Origin: Adiantum capillus-veneris | Lineage: Eukaryota; Streptophyta; Polypodiopsida; Polypodiales; Pteridaceae | NCBI GenBank assembly: GCA_014529385.2 | Contig: CM043958.1 | Coordinates: forward strand, 92,164,435-92,228,434 | Direction of reading: 5' to 3' | DNA: 64,000 bases | Part shown: piece after piece, positions 32,767 to 42,827 of the stretch | Numbering within the stretch: the stretch's first letter is position 1 | How the letters are laid out: every line of letters starts with the position of its first letter | The notes under the pieces: generated by a model | Seen by the model: the letters and a program-made list of their open reading frames with translations, nothing else | What the model was told of the DNA's origin: nothing | Database searches by the model: none | Translations under genes and position numbers: made by a program

Positions 32767-33132
32767 AGTCGGCCAAAATACTCCAAGTCTTAAGATTCAT
32801 TGCATAGTTTGGTCTTTCGCAAAATGAAGTCCTACTATGGTAACATGTGCTTGACTTAGGTATTGTTCCTTTTCTTCAGGGTTAATGCATAAAAGCAATA
32901 TCTTGTCTCGATTTCTTTTATATAGCCTTCCAGCTAGTAATTGATACATAGCCGATTGCTCGATTAAATCAATTGTGATAGGAAGTGGTATTTGTGAATC
33001 CACTTGAGCTATTGTCATCAATGACACAATGTTTTCCGACCATCTAGGTATCATTTCCACGGAGAACAAATAAGCATCTGGTAGATCATCGTCTACCCCT
33101 TTAGGTGATTCCCTTGAAACAATCCTTGACAA
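32728..33132 (-). pseudogene. Element D H2C2 module 1 (extra zinc-binding module)
   Basis: The frame encodes LYKRNRDKILLLCINPEEKE, then AHVTIVGLHFAKDQTMQ and a stop, then FWPTMRRDV and DCPQCQK. It has the same H-X6-H and C-X2-C pattern and the same preceding LY.R..D..L.LC.N..E strand as module 2. Only about 60 codons separate the two. The copies share the motif skeleton but little other sequence, so the duplication is old or the two came from different sources. Confidence 0.82.
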
Positions 33133-33762
33133 CTGATCTGCTCATTGATGTGTAGTGCCTTTTTTTACAACCATAGTGAAATCAAATTCGAGAAGAATGA
33201 TGAACCATCTCACTATTCTCCCTGTGCTGCATGGCTTGTTGACCAAATACAACAAAGCTTGGTGGTCCATAAAGAACACAAACTAGTTGGCTAATAGGTA
33301 ATGTTTATACTTTTTAATGGTATAGATCATTCCTAGTCCTCTTTCGGTGGTGGTGTAATTCTTTTCTACCATGTTCAATTGTCGGCTAGCATACGAAATA
33401 GGAAAGTCAATTTTCCCATCTCCTAGTTGGGCTAGTATACAACCAATAGCAAAGTTTGAAGCATCTACATGTACATGGAATACTTTATCCCAATCTGGTG
33501 CTTTCAATATTAGAGCTGAGGTGAGAGCGTGCTTAAGCTTCATGAAGGATTCTTCACATGCTTTGGTCCATTCAAAGTGCATAATCAAGCTATACATGGG
33601 TTTTGCAATTATAGCGTACATGTAGATGAACCGTCGGTAATATCCACAATGTCCCATGAAGGCTTGTGCCCCCTTGACTGTTGTTGGTCTTGGCAAATCA
33701 GCAATGACATGAATCTTCTCAATATTGGTAGCTATGCCATTTTCTAGACACGATATGTCCAA
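33133..33762 (-). pseudogene. Element D RNase H and connection
   Basis: The frame 33283-33762 reads GAQAFMGHCGYYRRFI (connection), EESFMKLKHALTSALILKAP, DKVFHVHVDASNFAIGCILA and ISYASRQLNMVEKNYTTTER (RNase H). HVHVDASNFAIG holds the first catalytic Asp. After a stop the minus strand continues FFMDHQALLYL with the third conserved Asp. A one-base shift separates it from RT. Confidence 0.9.
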
Positions 33763-34969
33763 GAATTTTCCCTTGTCTTCCCATGAATGTGCACTTTTCA
33801 GGGTTTAAGCAAATCCTGTAAAGTCTACATTTCTTGAATACCTTTTTGAGGTGTTCAAAATGATCAGCCCGGATTGACGAATGTACGCATAGATCATCCA
33901 TGTATACTTCTAATAATTTCCAAAGATACTCTTTGAAAGCATGGCTCATCAATCTCTAAAATGTGGTTGGAGCATTAGTTAATCCAAACGGCATAACCCG
34001 ATAGGCAAATATACCCCATTTTGTTGCAAAAGCAGTTTTATGCTGATCTTTTGGGTCAACCAAAAGTTGATTGTACCCCGAAAAGCCATCTAAGAAGTTG
34101 TAATCTTCTTTTCTTGCCACTCGTTCTAAAATATGCTCAGTTATCGGAAGAGGAAAGTTGTCTCTAATGGTGACTGCATTCACTTTTTTGAGATTAACAC
34201 ACACTCGTAATTTCCCATTCTTCTTAGGTACTACCACAATTGGAGACACCCAATCTGTGTGTTCAATTTTGTAAATGAATTCAGCTTCCTTTAGTTTTTC
34301 AATCTCTTCTTTGATCTTCCTGGCAAATGTTTCGTTATAAGTGTATGGTCTCTGTCTACTTGGTTTCACATCATCTCTCATGGGTATAGTATGTTGACAG
34401 ATTTTTGGATCAACACCCTTGAGATCCTTGTAAGACCAAGCGAAGATATCCTGGTATTCCTTTAACAAGCTCAACAAAAGCTTTTCTTCTTCTTTTGTTA
34501 GGTCATTTGCAATGTAAGCAGGTCTAGGCTCTTCTCCTGGTTCAGCCAAGTCTACCCTTTTAGCGTTTTCAGGCCCTTCGTAAGATTCACCTTGTTTCCG
34601 TAGTTCCCTAACAGGTTGTTTGATTATTATTTTCCGACCTTGGAGAGTGTACTTTTTGTAATGGGATGGAACATGCATTACATCTTTACCATCCTCTTTC
34701 GTGGTTTCCATTTCGGTTGTGTATATCTCCTTTAGAGCTTTTTTCAACTCTTGATATTTCTTTTTCCGCTCGACTCTGGTCATGAGTGGTTTTTTATCCT
34801 GAGATTTTTCTTGAGTACCCTTCCTTACTTTTCTCGATGTCTGAGACATTTGTGAATTTCTGTTTGAAGGATATCTGTCAGTTATTTTGTCCTTGACACA
34901 ATCATTAACATCTATTTGCATCAGGAATTGTGTTTTACTGGAGACTGATGGTATAGGTCGTGTTTTCAC
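33719..34969 (-). pseudogene. Element D reverse transcriptase
   Basis: The 337-codon frame (33956-34969) begins in a Lys-rich linker, passes PYTYNETFARKIKEEIEKLK and then VSPIVVVPKKNGKLRVCVNL, the RT fingers. It continues to DFFPLP-like and FLDGFSGYNQLLVDP, with the first Asp, and ends PFGLTNAPTTF at a TAG. The next frame (33719-33952) resumes SHAFKEYLWKLLEVYMDDL with the YMDD catalytic pair, then CTFMGRQGKILGHIVS. One nonsense codon and one frameshift disable an otherwise complete RT. Confidence 0.92.
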
Positions 34970-35445
34970 AATATTGGTGTCTCTTTTTTGTCTATATCAT
35001 TTTTGTTTTCTTGATTTCTGGTTTGGAAAATCAAAAACTTTTCCTCCCCTCCCTTTAAGAGTAACTGAGCTCTCGTATGCTCTTTTCCTGACCCCGAATC
35101 TTCTGAGGTAGCTGAGTGTTCATCTAACTCATCAATTGCATCGTAATAGAGGTCAAAAAAGACTTGTTGAGCTTTCATCAAGTCCTTGGTTTTCTCATCT
35201 TTGTTTTCAATGTTGAGGACTGACATCTTTTGGATAGGAATTATGTTGTAGCCATCCTCATTGCAAAATTGAGTAGGCATAGACGTATTCATACATACAT
35301 CCATTGTCGCTAAAATTTGAGTCCACTCGAATGGTTCGAATAAATGCTCTAGAAAGGGCTCAGGTATGTAGGCTTCGTCTGTACATTCCCTTTCTAAGAT
35401 ACATTCCTCTCGTCTTAAGCTTCCATTTTCTGAAGTTTCGCACAT
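34970..35445 (-). pseudogene. Element D protease-RT linker
   Basis: A 159-codon acidic frame (CETSENGSLRREECILERE, LEHLFEPFEW). It resembles the Glu-rich stretch between protease and RT of gag-pol polyproteins in large plant gypsy elements. No catalytic motif. Confidence 0.7.
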
Positions 35446-35514
35446 CCAAATAGGAGTGTCTTTGTTTAACCAGGATGGGAGTTTAGTTTCAGCCGAAGAG
35501 ACTGAATCAAAATC

Positions 35515-36341
35515 TTAGATGGGTGTTTTCAAGGCATCTCTATAAGTGTGATCTTTTAGATTGACTCTTGTTATAGATCCCACTTGCTTCAAGTACAGAT
35601 AGTTGTTTCCCCAATCTTGGATAAGCTGTACCTGTCGCACGAAAGATTTTCCCAATATGATTTCATAGTTGAGTTTTTCGCCAAAGTCTACTATGGCAAA
35701 AGTGTGTTGATATTCAATTCCACAGGAGTTGACTATCACTTTTCAAGTAGCCCTAGTGGTCTCTCAATGTGTCCGTCAGCCAACTGCAATTTCATTCGCA
35801 TTTGTCTAATGGGTGGCTGTCCCCCGGATTCCCATACTACTTTAGTGGCTATGGCTATGCCAGCTCCACTATCCAGTATTGCCATGGCTATGGCTATGCC
35901 AGCTCCACTATCCAGTATTGCCATGGTTTCAATGCCACTATATTTCACTGGGAGGGTAGCGTTTCCTTCTTCCCCTTCATAATATTCTCCGACCTTGTTC
36001 ATAGGAACTGATCGAATCTCTTTGTTTTCTATTTCATTTTTCAATTTTCCCAAATTCTTAGAGATTAACCTCGTTCTCCCCACCTTCTCCAGGGTTTTCT
36101 GTAAATCATTCCATAAGTATGGCCTGAGTTTCAACAGTTCTCCCAAAGTAAGAGTGCATTGGATGGGTGTAGACATGATTGAATGAATGTTGTTTACTTC
36201 TAGGGTTTGTTTCACTCTTTTTACTTGAGTGGTCTTGCACACGATGGATTCATCTTTGTTATCTCCCAAGTAAGAAGGTAATGTTTTTAATGTCAATGGT
36301 CTAGATATTCCTGAAGCTTCTGATCCGCAATCCCCATACAA
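35515..36341 (-). pseudogene. Element D retropepsin 1, doubled active-site loop
   Basis: The frame 35736-36341 ends EGNATLPVKYSGIETMAILD. The active-site loop MAILDSGAGIAIA occurs twice in a row (13 residues, 39 bp), then TKVVWESGGQPP, LQLADGHIERP. The frame 35515-35739 continues with IVDFGEKLNYEIILGKSFV and QLIQDWGNNYLYL, the end of the protease. The duplicate keeps the frame and both D-S-G triplets. Retropepsins act as dimers with one D-S/T-G per subunit, so two in one chain would distort the fold unless one loop is extruded. Confidence 0.88.
35849..35926 (-). repeat. 39-bp in-frame tandem duplication of the protease active site
   Basis: Copies 35849-35887 and 35888-35926 are identical, encoding a second DSGAG loop. 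Perfect identity means the duplication is recent or an assembly artefact. Confidence 0.92.
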
Positions 36342-36474
36342 AGGATTGTAAATCCATGTTCATATCAGATGGTAGGTTATCCAACCAAACTTCCTCTATA
36401 GGAGCTGACTTTAAAGTTAGGATCCCATCATTGATCTCTCTTACCTTTTCCCATACGTGTCCTGGCTAGTCTTC

Positions 36475-37511
36475 CTATACGAATGGGATTCTGTCTAAGG
36501 CATCTTTGCTGTCCGGCACTATAAGCTCTAGTTCATTTGTTTCAAGGTGGGGTTTTGCCACCACATCGGATTTCGCTTTCGTTTCTTCTGTCGCAAGCTC
36601 TTCAGGTTTTGCAATACTTTCAAGCTTGGGTTTTTGTTTATCTAGCATTTTTTGCATGATTCTTACCAAGTTTTGATAAGCTTCCAGCTTCGCTGCGTCC
36701 ATGTCTGGAGATGGATAGTTTTTCCATTTGTTTTCCATGTTTTGGCCTGCTTTAAGTCCTGCTTGATAGGCTTCCAAGGCAGCATTAATAGGCTCAAAAA
36801 TTTTATCAACCAGAATGGATCCTCCAGATTTCATGGTTGTTTCCTTGAATTTACTGCCAGTTTCTTTCACTTGTCCTGGGCTAGCATTTTTGCTTTCTCT
36901 TCGTTTTCACCCCGTTGTTTTTGTTTTCTCATTTCATATCTTTTGCTTCTGCTCCTTTTGATTCTTTGAGAAGAAACTTTCGTGTTCTCCGAATCATCAG
37001 AGGAGTTGTGTTTCTTTTTTTTTGCCTGGGCTCTAGTGATTACCTTGATTGGAACAATCGGTTCGCTCTTTGATGAGCTACTAGGCATCACTTGGACTAT
37101 GTTTACAACAGTTTTTCCCTTGTTCAAAGGATTCTTAGGACAATCTTCCGGAAAGTGTCCTCCCTTTTTGCAACATTGTATGCAATAGGCTTCAATTGGT
37201 TTGAGGTTTTTGTCAGGCTCTGGACATTTGTTCTTTCAATGGTCATCAACACCACAGTTATGACAGTTTCTTATTCTGGGCTTCATCATGGGTCTTCCCA
37301 TGGGAGGTCTGACACCTTGATTAGCTACATAATACATTGGTGCGAGATTTGGTGGAGCATAAGTCATGGTTTCTTCCATTGGTGATGGATGTGGACTATA
37401 CCAATCTTGTTCTACCATTACTGTAGATGGACTAGGATGTGCATAGGGTGTAACATGCACTATTGCTTGTTCATCTATGACTCCTTCCGAGTGCATGTAC
37501 TTTACAGGCAC
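36475..37511 (-). pseudogene. Element D gag C-terminus and zinc knuckles
   Basis: On the minus strand, CHNCGVDDH is followed by a stop and then, in 36867-37260, KNKCPEP and CIQCCKKGGHFPEDCP. These are two nucleocapsid-type knuckles (the first interrupted by a stop). Further downstream (36475-36870) is a Lys/Glu-rich region (KFKETTMKSGGSILVDKIFE, KAGQNMENKWKNYPSPDMDA). These would bind the element RNA. Frame breaks are several. Confidence 0.8.
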
Positions 37512-37535
37512 TACATTATGTCCCGGATACGGAGG

Positions 37536-38666
37536 CTATTGTCCCAACATAGGTTGAGGTCTTTCCATACCCATTGGTGGTCTTTGAGCTTGGGCCATAT
37601 TAGACTGATATCTGTACCTGGGTTGTCCTTGGGGCCTCATGGGCACATACTGAACATTCCCATCATACTTTGGTCTGAAGTAGCACTCGTGGGTTTCATG
37701 GTTGGTCCATTTATCCTCGATTGCACACCATTTTTGTGGCCTAATTGGTTGTCCTTGTGAAGGTATCCCTTGTCCTGTTCCTCTCATAGGCGCTTTTTGC
37801 ATATTGTTCATCATGTCGTTCATCCTTTTTAGCATATTTCCTATGGTTGAGAGTGGTGCCGCAGCAACAGTTCCCACTTGTGCTGGTTTTGTGGATGTTG
37901 TCTTCTTGCTTTGGTTATCCTTAGGGACATCCTCTTCATTGAAGATCTCACAATTGTCTCCTAGGTCAATAGCATCAGACACACACGCTTCTAGGGTTGT
38001 ATGATTTTTACTATAGAGTATAGCATGAAGTTCTTTGTTGAGCAGTCCCTCCAGAAACAAGGATACAAGTCATTCTTTTGCAGGTATCTCCATCTCTGGG
38101 CATCTGGCAATGTATTGTTTCATTCAAGTTGCACAATCCCTAACAGACTCACCATGTTTCTGTTTAAAGCTGTAGATTTGAGCTACCGTATTATGTTTAA
38201 TTCCCGTTTTGGAACAAGCAGCTACAAATTGTTGAGCTAATGTGTTCAAGTCCATGATTGACCTTGGTGGAATGTTTTGGAACCATGTCAAAGCTTTTCC
38301 CTCTAATGTCATTCCAAACCCCTCGAATTGAGTATGGAAATCGAATATACGCTATGCTCTTAGCACTTGCTTAAAGTTTGCTAAGTGGTCATATGGATCC
38401 CCTGATCCACTGTATTTTTTGACCCATTTTTGAAAATCGACTGGTCTGACACGTCTATTTGGTTCAACTCCAGGTCTTCTGGGAGTTGGTCCTGTTCTGA
38501 GTCCTTCAAACCAGTCTGTTGGAAACAGTGACTCATGTAGCCTTGGACTGGCCTTAGTGTCACCCGGTTTTCTACGTGATGAGGTGGTTTTTGGTTTCTT
38601 CACATTACTCTTAGATGATCTCTCATGATGATCATCTCTTGGAGTTGTTTCTGGTCCTTGCCCCAA
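37536..38666 (-). pseudogene. Element D gag capsid-like region
   Basis: The frame 38352-38666 ends PVDFQKWVKKYSGSGDPYDH and LANFKQVLRA, typical of the gypsy retrotransposon gag domain. It continues with MTLEGKALTWFQNIPPRSIM (38124-38312) and MFLEGLLNKELHAILYSKNH (37536-38060), followed by a Gln/Met/Pro-rich tail. The domain forms the virus-like particle shell. There are frame breaks between the three pieces. Confidence 0.85.
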
Positions 38667-38877
38667 GATCCAATCCCTTATGGAATACCCCTAGTATTTG
38701 GTTTGTTCTACCTCCTCAGGAGTCATCATAACGAAGTTGTTGTTATAACAATCCCTAAACAGGTAAGTTGGTAGATTTGCAGATCCCTTATCTTTGATCT
38801 TGAATATATAGATGATCTTCATGGCCGTTAATTGTCCTGGTCTGGCATGAGAAGTCCACAAAAGATCTTTTATGTTT

Positions 38878-39426
38878 CTATCTTCCCAACAATATCCTAG
38901 AATTATCCGTACTAAGCCATTTCAAAGTCTTCAAATCTACTTGATCGTATCCTTCGAATTCTAAAGTTGGTGGTCCTTCTTTTGCTGACATATCTGGGAT
39001 TATGGTGTTTACTTCTAACCCCCATTTGTCTACCACATCAGGATTTTCGACTTGTACATATTGAGTTCCGTTTCGATCCATGTACATTTTTCCTTGTTTG
39101 TTTGCCCTAACCTCTTCTTCGAACTCAATACCATGGTTATCAATGCGAATAGCATACTCCTCGTTAGGATCCAAGTAAACTTGGGCTTCATGACAATTAG
39201 TCTTGTAAAAAGAGAGTATATGCTTATAGCGCATTGTCGTTCCAGTTTCCGAGTGAGTCGAGTAAGAAGACATTTCGGATGTTGAATCTGAAAAAGTGTC
39301 TGAGACTTCTTTAGGAATTGTGTGCAAGGAATTGCCTTGATTCACGCTTTCTTCGATGGATACTCTACTGGTGGTTTCTCCGAATATGCCCTGATTTCCT
39401 AGTACACGACCAGATCTAAGGTTCAT
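38878..39426 (-). pseudogene. Element D gag N-terminus
   Basis: A 182-codon frame starting MNLRSGRVLGNQGIFGETTS, a start wording common in plant gypsy gag-pol. After a Ser/Thr-rich segment comes a compact part (QVYLDPNEEYAIRIDNHGIE, KQGKMYMDRNGTQYVQVENP, VVDKWGLEV). The start Met at 39426 fits because stops lie upstream in frame. About 1.6 kb of leader precedes it. Confidence 0.78.
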
Positions 39427-41038
39427 ATAGACTTATGAAGCCCTGGATAGAGTACTCACCTTTGGATTGACTTGTCGTCAATTTTCACTCGTTCCAATTG
39501 CAACTTTCTATCAAACCGCTGATTCCCCATCTGCAACCTGATTCCTGTACAAAATTAATCAAATTAGCTATTTTCTCTATAAGGACAGTAGAGCTCTTGA
39601 GAACTCTTGTGATTGGTCTCCGCAGACTTTGATTTCGAGAATCTGGCTTAAGTCTCACTTTTGTGGTCCAAATTTCACCAAAATTGATTGTGGGGTCTAC
39701 TTGATGTGCTTGACCTTGTGGTCTACTCAAATTTGCAAAATCATCAAGTTTTGAAGAAGATGTATATAATCGTGATTATTTACTCCTGACAAATTTTTGC
39801 AAATTTTTGCCCCAACTTTGACACAAATCTGTTAAGCACCTTAAGTTAAGGTCACTAGCCAATTTTCCTCAAGTTTGGACAATTTTTGGTCAAATGGTCA
39901 TCAATTATCTGTCAGTAGACTAACTTTGCAATTTTAGTCACAATTTTTAATCCAGTGATTCAAATCTTACCAAATTTGGTTTGTGGGCTTATTACAACAT
40001 GGTAAAGCTAGTGGTATGCCAACTTGATAAAAAAAGTTTAAAAACAGGGCAGATGTAAATAATCGTGATTATTTACATTTGATAATTTTTTGTAAATTTT
40101 TGGTCAACTGAGCATGTACACATGTTTATCACATCAATATAAGCCTATGGATCAATTTTCAACAAGTTTGGATAAAATTTTCCCCAATTTACAAGCAAGA
40201 TTCAAAAAGTCAGTACAAACTTTAGTTTTTACCCAGTTTTTTGCCAGTTTAGTGATCCAAATCTTTTGGGCCTTTACAAAAGTTGTTTGTACACATGCAA
40301 TGAGTCAATGGTATGAACCTTGGCCAATTTAGAGCAGAAAGTTAATAATCACGATTATTAACTTGAGACTTGAAATGAGCACTTTTTTGCAATTTTCTCA
40401 AAGACAGTCTCTTGATGATGTTTTTTAAGCCTATAAATCAAGTCAAAACTTAATTTGGCCTAAAATGTCAAGAAAAAAATAATAATCTAAGTTTTGGTCA
40501 ATTTCTTGAAATTTTTACCTCGAAGTGTCTTTGAGCTTACCCACTGGTTCAGACAACTCTTAGGCTCACTCTCTAGTCGGATTGAGTGAATTCGAGTCTT
40601 TTCAAGCTATTTCTAGCCGTAGACCTGAAATTCTGCAACTTTACATAACAACTCACACTTGATTCTTTCAGAGAGAGCAATGTTCTGAAATCCACCTCGG
40701 ATCCTACTTACCCTACTTCTAGTTTCTCATGCAATGGGGTTGTGGAAAGTGTCCACAAACACTCGTTTTCTTGTGTTTTTTATGTTTTTTAGAGTCTTGA
40801 ACTTAAGATTTGTCTCGTCTATCAATCATTCTACAAATCCTAATCTAAATCTACAATCCTACAGTCCTAAAGGTACTCAGCAAGTACGATTACTTCCAAG
40901 CTACCTCTACACAGCAAAAGACGACCATCTTAAGCTATGCGGTTTTTAAAATAAAGTTTTGAACTCTAGGCGAACCTAGAGGAAGTTAAAGGACAACTAC
41001 ACAAGACGGTCGTGTTTTTCCCTAGTTTAGATCTCTTC
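39427..41038 (-). other. Element D 5' leader
   Basis: Untranslated, AT-rich, 1.6 kb. It has three palindromes at 39762, 40055 and 40341 with the spacing seen on the 3' side. No coding signature. Confidence 0.75.
39762..40362. repeat. Periodic palindrome cluster, 5' side of D
   Basis: Palindromes ATATAATCGTGATTATTT, AAATAATCGTGATTATTT and TTAATAATCACGATTATTAA start at 39762, 40055 and 40341 (spacing 293 and 286). The arrangement copies 28234-28835, including the GTGGGCTTATTACAA block near 39986. Confidence 0.85.
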
Positions 41039-41041
41039 GAT

Positions 41042-41060
41042 CCCCAGCAGCGGTGCCAAA
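41042..41060 (-). promoter_or_regulatory. Element D primer binding site
   Basis: Minus strand TTTGGCACCGCTGCTGGGGA next to the LTR end. It is of the TTGGCGCCGTTGCCGGGGA-like class of large plant gypsy elements. The tRNA was not identified. Confidence 0.8.
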
Positions 41061-41919
41061 TGCGGGACGCATGTCTAACCTCACCATCCTATCTTATTGC
41101 AGTATTAGCGAGAACCACGATTAATTTGTCAAACCATGGGACGAAGCTGACTCGACTAGTAGATAGAGGCTACAAGAGGTTGTCAATCTCTCGGAAAACA
41201 ACTAACAACTCGCATCTAACTCAAGCTACACTCAAGTGATTGAAATCACCAAAAGCCAATCGCTCATCGGCAAGCAAATCACATCCGTTACATCATCAAA
41301 TGACATCCAAACGTAACAAAACTTCTAGGACAAGTTTATAAGACCTAAGCACACATGCCTATGGCCTCAAATTCCACTTTAGGTCAAGTTTCAAAATCGT
41401 GATTATTAACAACAGTGGGTTTTTGACTTAGTCATTTTCGACCCAGAATGCATCTAAATGCTTAGCAATTATGCCCCAATACCCCGCCTATGCTTAGTTT
41501 TCGATTTAAAAGTGTAAATTCCTAGTTATGATGAAATTAGGCCGCAGATCGACGACGCCAAAAGCTACAAAATACTGCGAATGGCTTACGTCAATGCGTA
41601 GAGCTCTTACCTGCGGTTGCAATGCAACAAACGCATTCGCAATGTGACAATCAGAGAGAGAGTAGGAAGCGCGAGAAGGAAAGAAGTGAGCACCGTTAGC
41701 TCACGCTGTGTATTTCTTATCCAAAACTTATAAAAAACTTACAAAAATTGGCTTTTATACCTCAACGAAGGTTTTTGAGTGGTCAAAACTAATAATCTGG
41801 AGTTCTACCAAAGCTGGGAATTGACTGGTTGATACAATCTGGAAGCTTGTAGCCTCGGCTCATTAATTACAAGGTTTACCAAGAAAATAGGAGTTACAAT
41901 ATTCTCGATTTATCATAAT
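41061..41919 (-). repeat. Element D 5' LTR, first part
   Basis: 859 bp; the remaining 60 bp are at 47319-47378 beyond element E. It begins TGCGGGACGC on the plus strand. Confidence 0.95.
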
Positions 41920-42482
41920 TGTAGCCGGGCTACAGTGTCACTTTCACAGGACACAGTTAGTACAGTTGGTCCAGGCTGGTTCACACTGGACGGACCCTCG
42001 GGACCCTCTGGCCTAGGAGTGACACGTGGCAGGGTACCGACGGTGGTCTAGTGGACCTCGTGGCCAGGTCACCACATGGCTGGCATTTATGAGCCGTTGG
42101 TGGCTCTTTATGGTGGTACATAGGAGTGGTAGAGGTTGGTCATCGGATTATCTTCTTCGCCTTTGGTCCGGCGTCATCGAGGTAGCGAGTCTTACACAGA
42201 GCACTGCTCCACCATCCCTGCACATCTGAGCCTCGACACCTCTCTTGTACCTGTGAGTTCTGGGCTGGAGCTGAGTGTGCTGCCATGCCAGAGTCTGTAC
42301 ATGGTTCTTTGAGCTAGTCGAGTCCACATGTTCTGGTTCACTGTTGTATCTCTGTTGTTATCCATTGTTTCTGTGTTTCATTCTGTTTGAGAGAGTTTTC
42401 ATTTGTTTGAGTGAGATTGTCACACACATTGCACTGAGGGGCACCCACACTGGAGAGAGCACGACACATTATCCGCGCTACA
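41920..42482 (+). repeat. Element E 5' LTR (563 bp)
   Basis: Begins TGTAGCCGGGC and ends CCGCGCTACA. Frames within it are shadows, repeated in the other LTR. Confidence 0.95.
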
Positions 42483-42493
42483 AGTGCTCTCAT

Positions 42494-42512
42494 TTTGGCG
42501 ATCACGGTGGGA
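42494..42512 (+). promoter_or_regulatory. Element E primer binding site (tentative)
   Basis: TTTGGCGATCACGGTGGGA, 11 bases after the LTR end. Its class (TGGCG..) is usual for gypsy, but the gap is longer than usual and the tRNA is unidentified. Confidence 0.5.
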
Positions 42513-42827
42513 CCTCAACTGAAGTCTCACTCTGTGAGTAGATGGTTTCTTCGCTTCGCCTGTGCAGCCTGTTGGTCTGGTCTAGTTTCACCCTTGATAG
42601 CTTAATCTAGCTGGTCTAGTCTCTCGCCTTGCTGGCTTGGTCCCCTCTTGCCCTGGTCCAACTTGCCTCGTCTCTGGTCTAGACCCCTCGACCCTGGTCT
42701 AGTCCTCCTCGTCCCTTGTCCCTGGTCCAGCTAGTCTAGTCACTCGTCTGGTCTAGTAGAGTCTAGACAGTCTTCAGCCAGTTCAAGGTTCTCTTGCCCA
42801 AAGCTTGGTTGGATTGGAGGTCACTGC

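Noticed and set aside
42275-42541. 88-codon ORF, repeated at 47106-47456
   Set aside because: It lies in both LTRs of element E, and most of it is LTR sequence.
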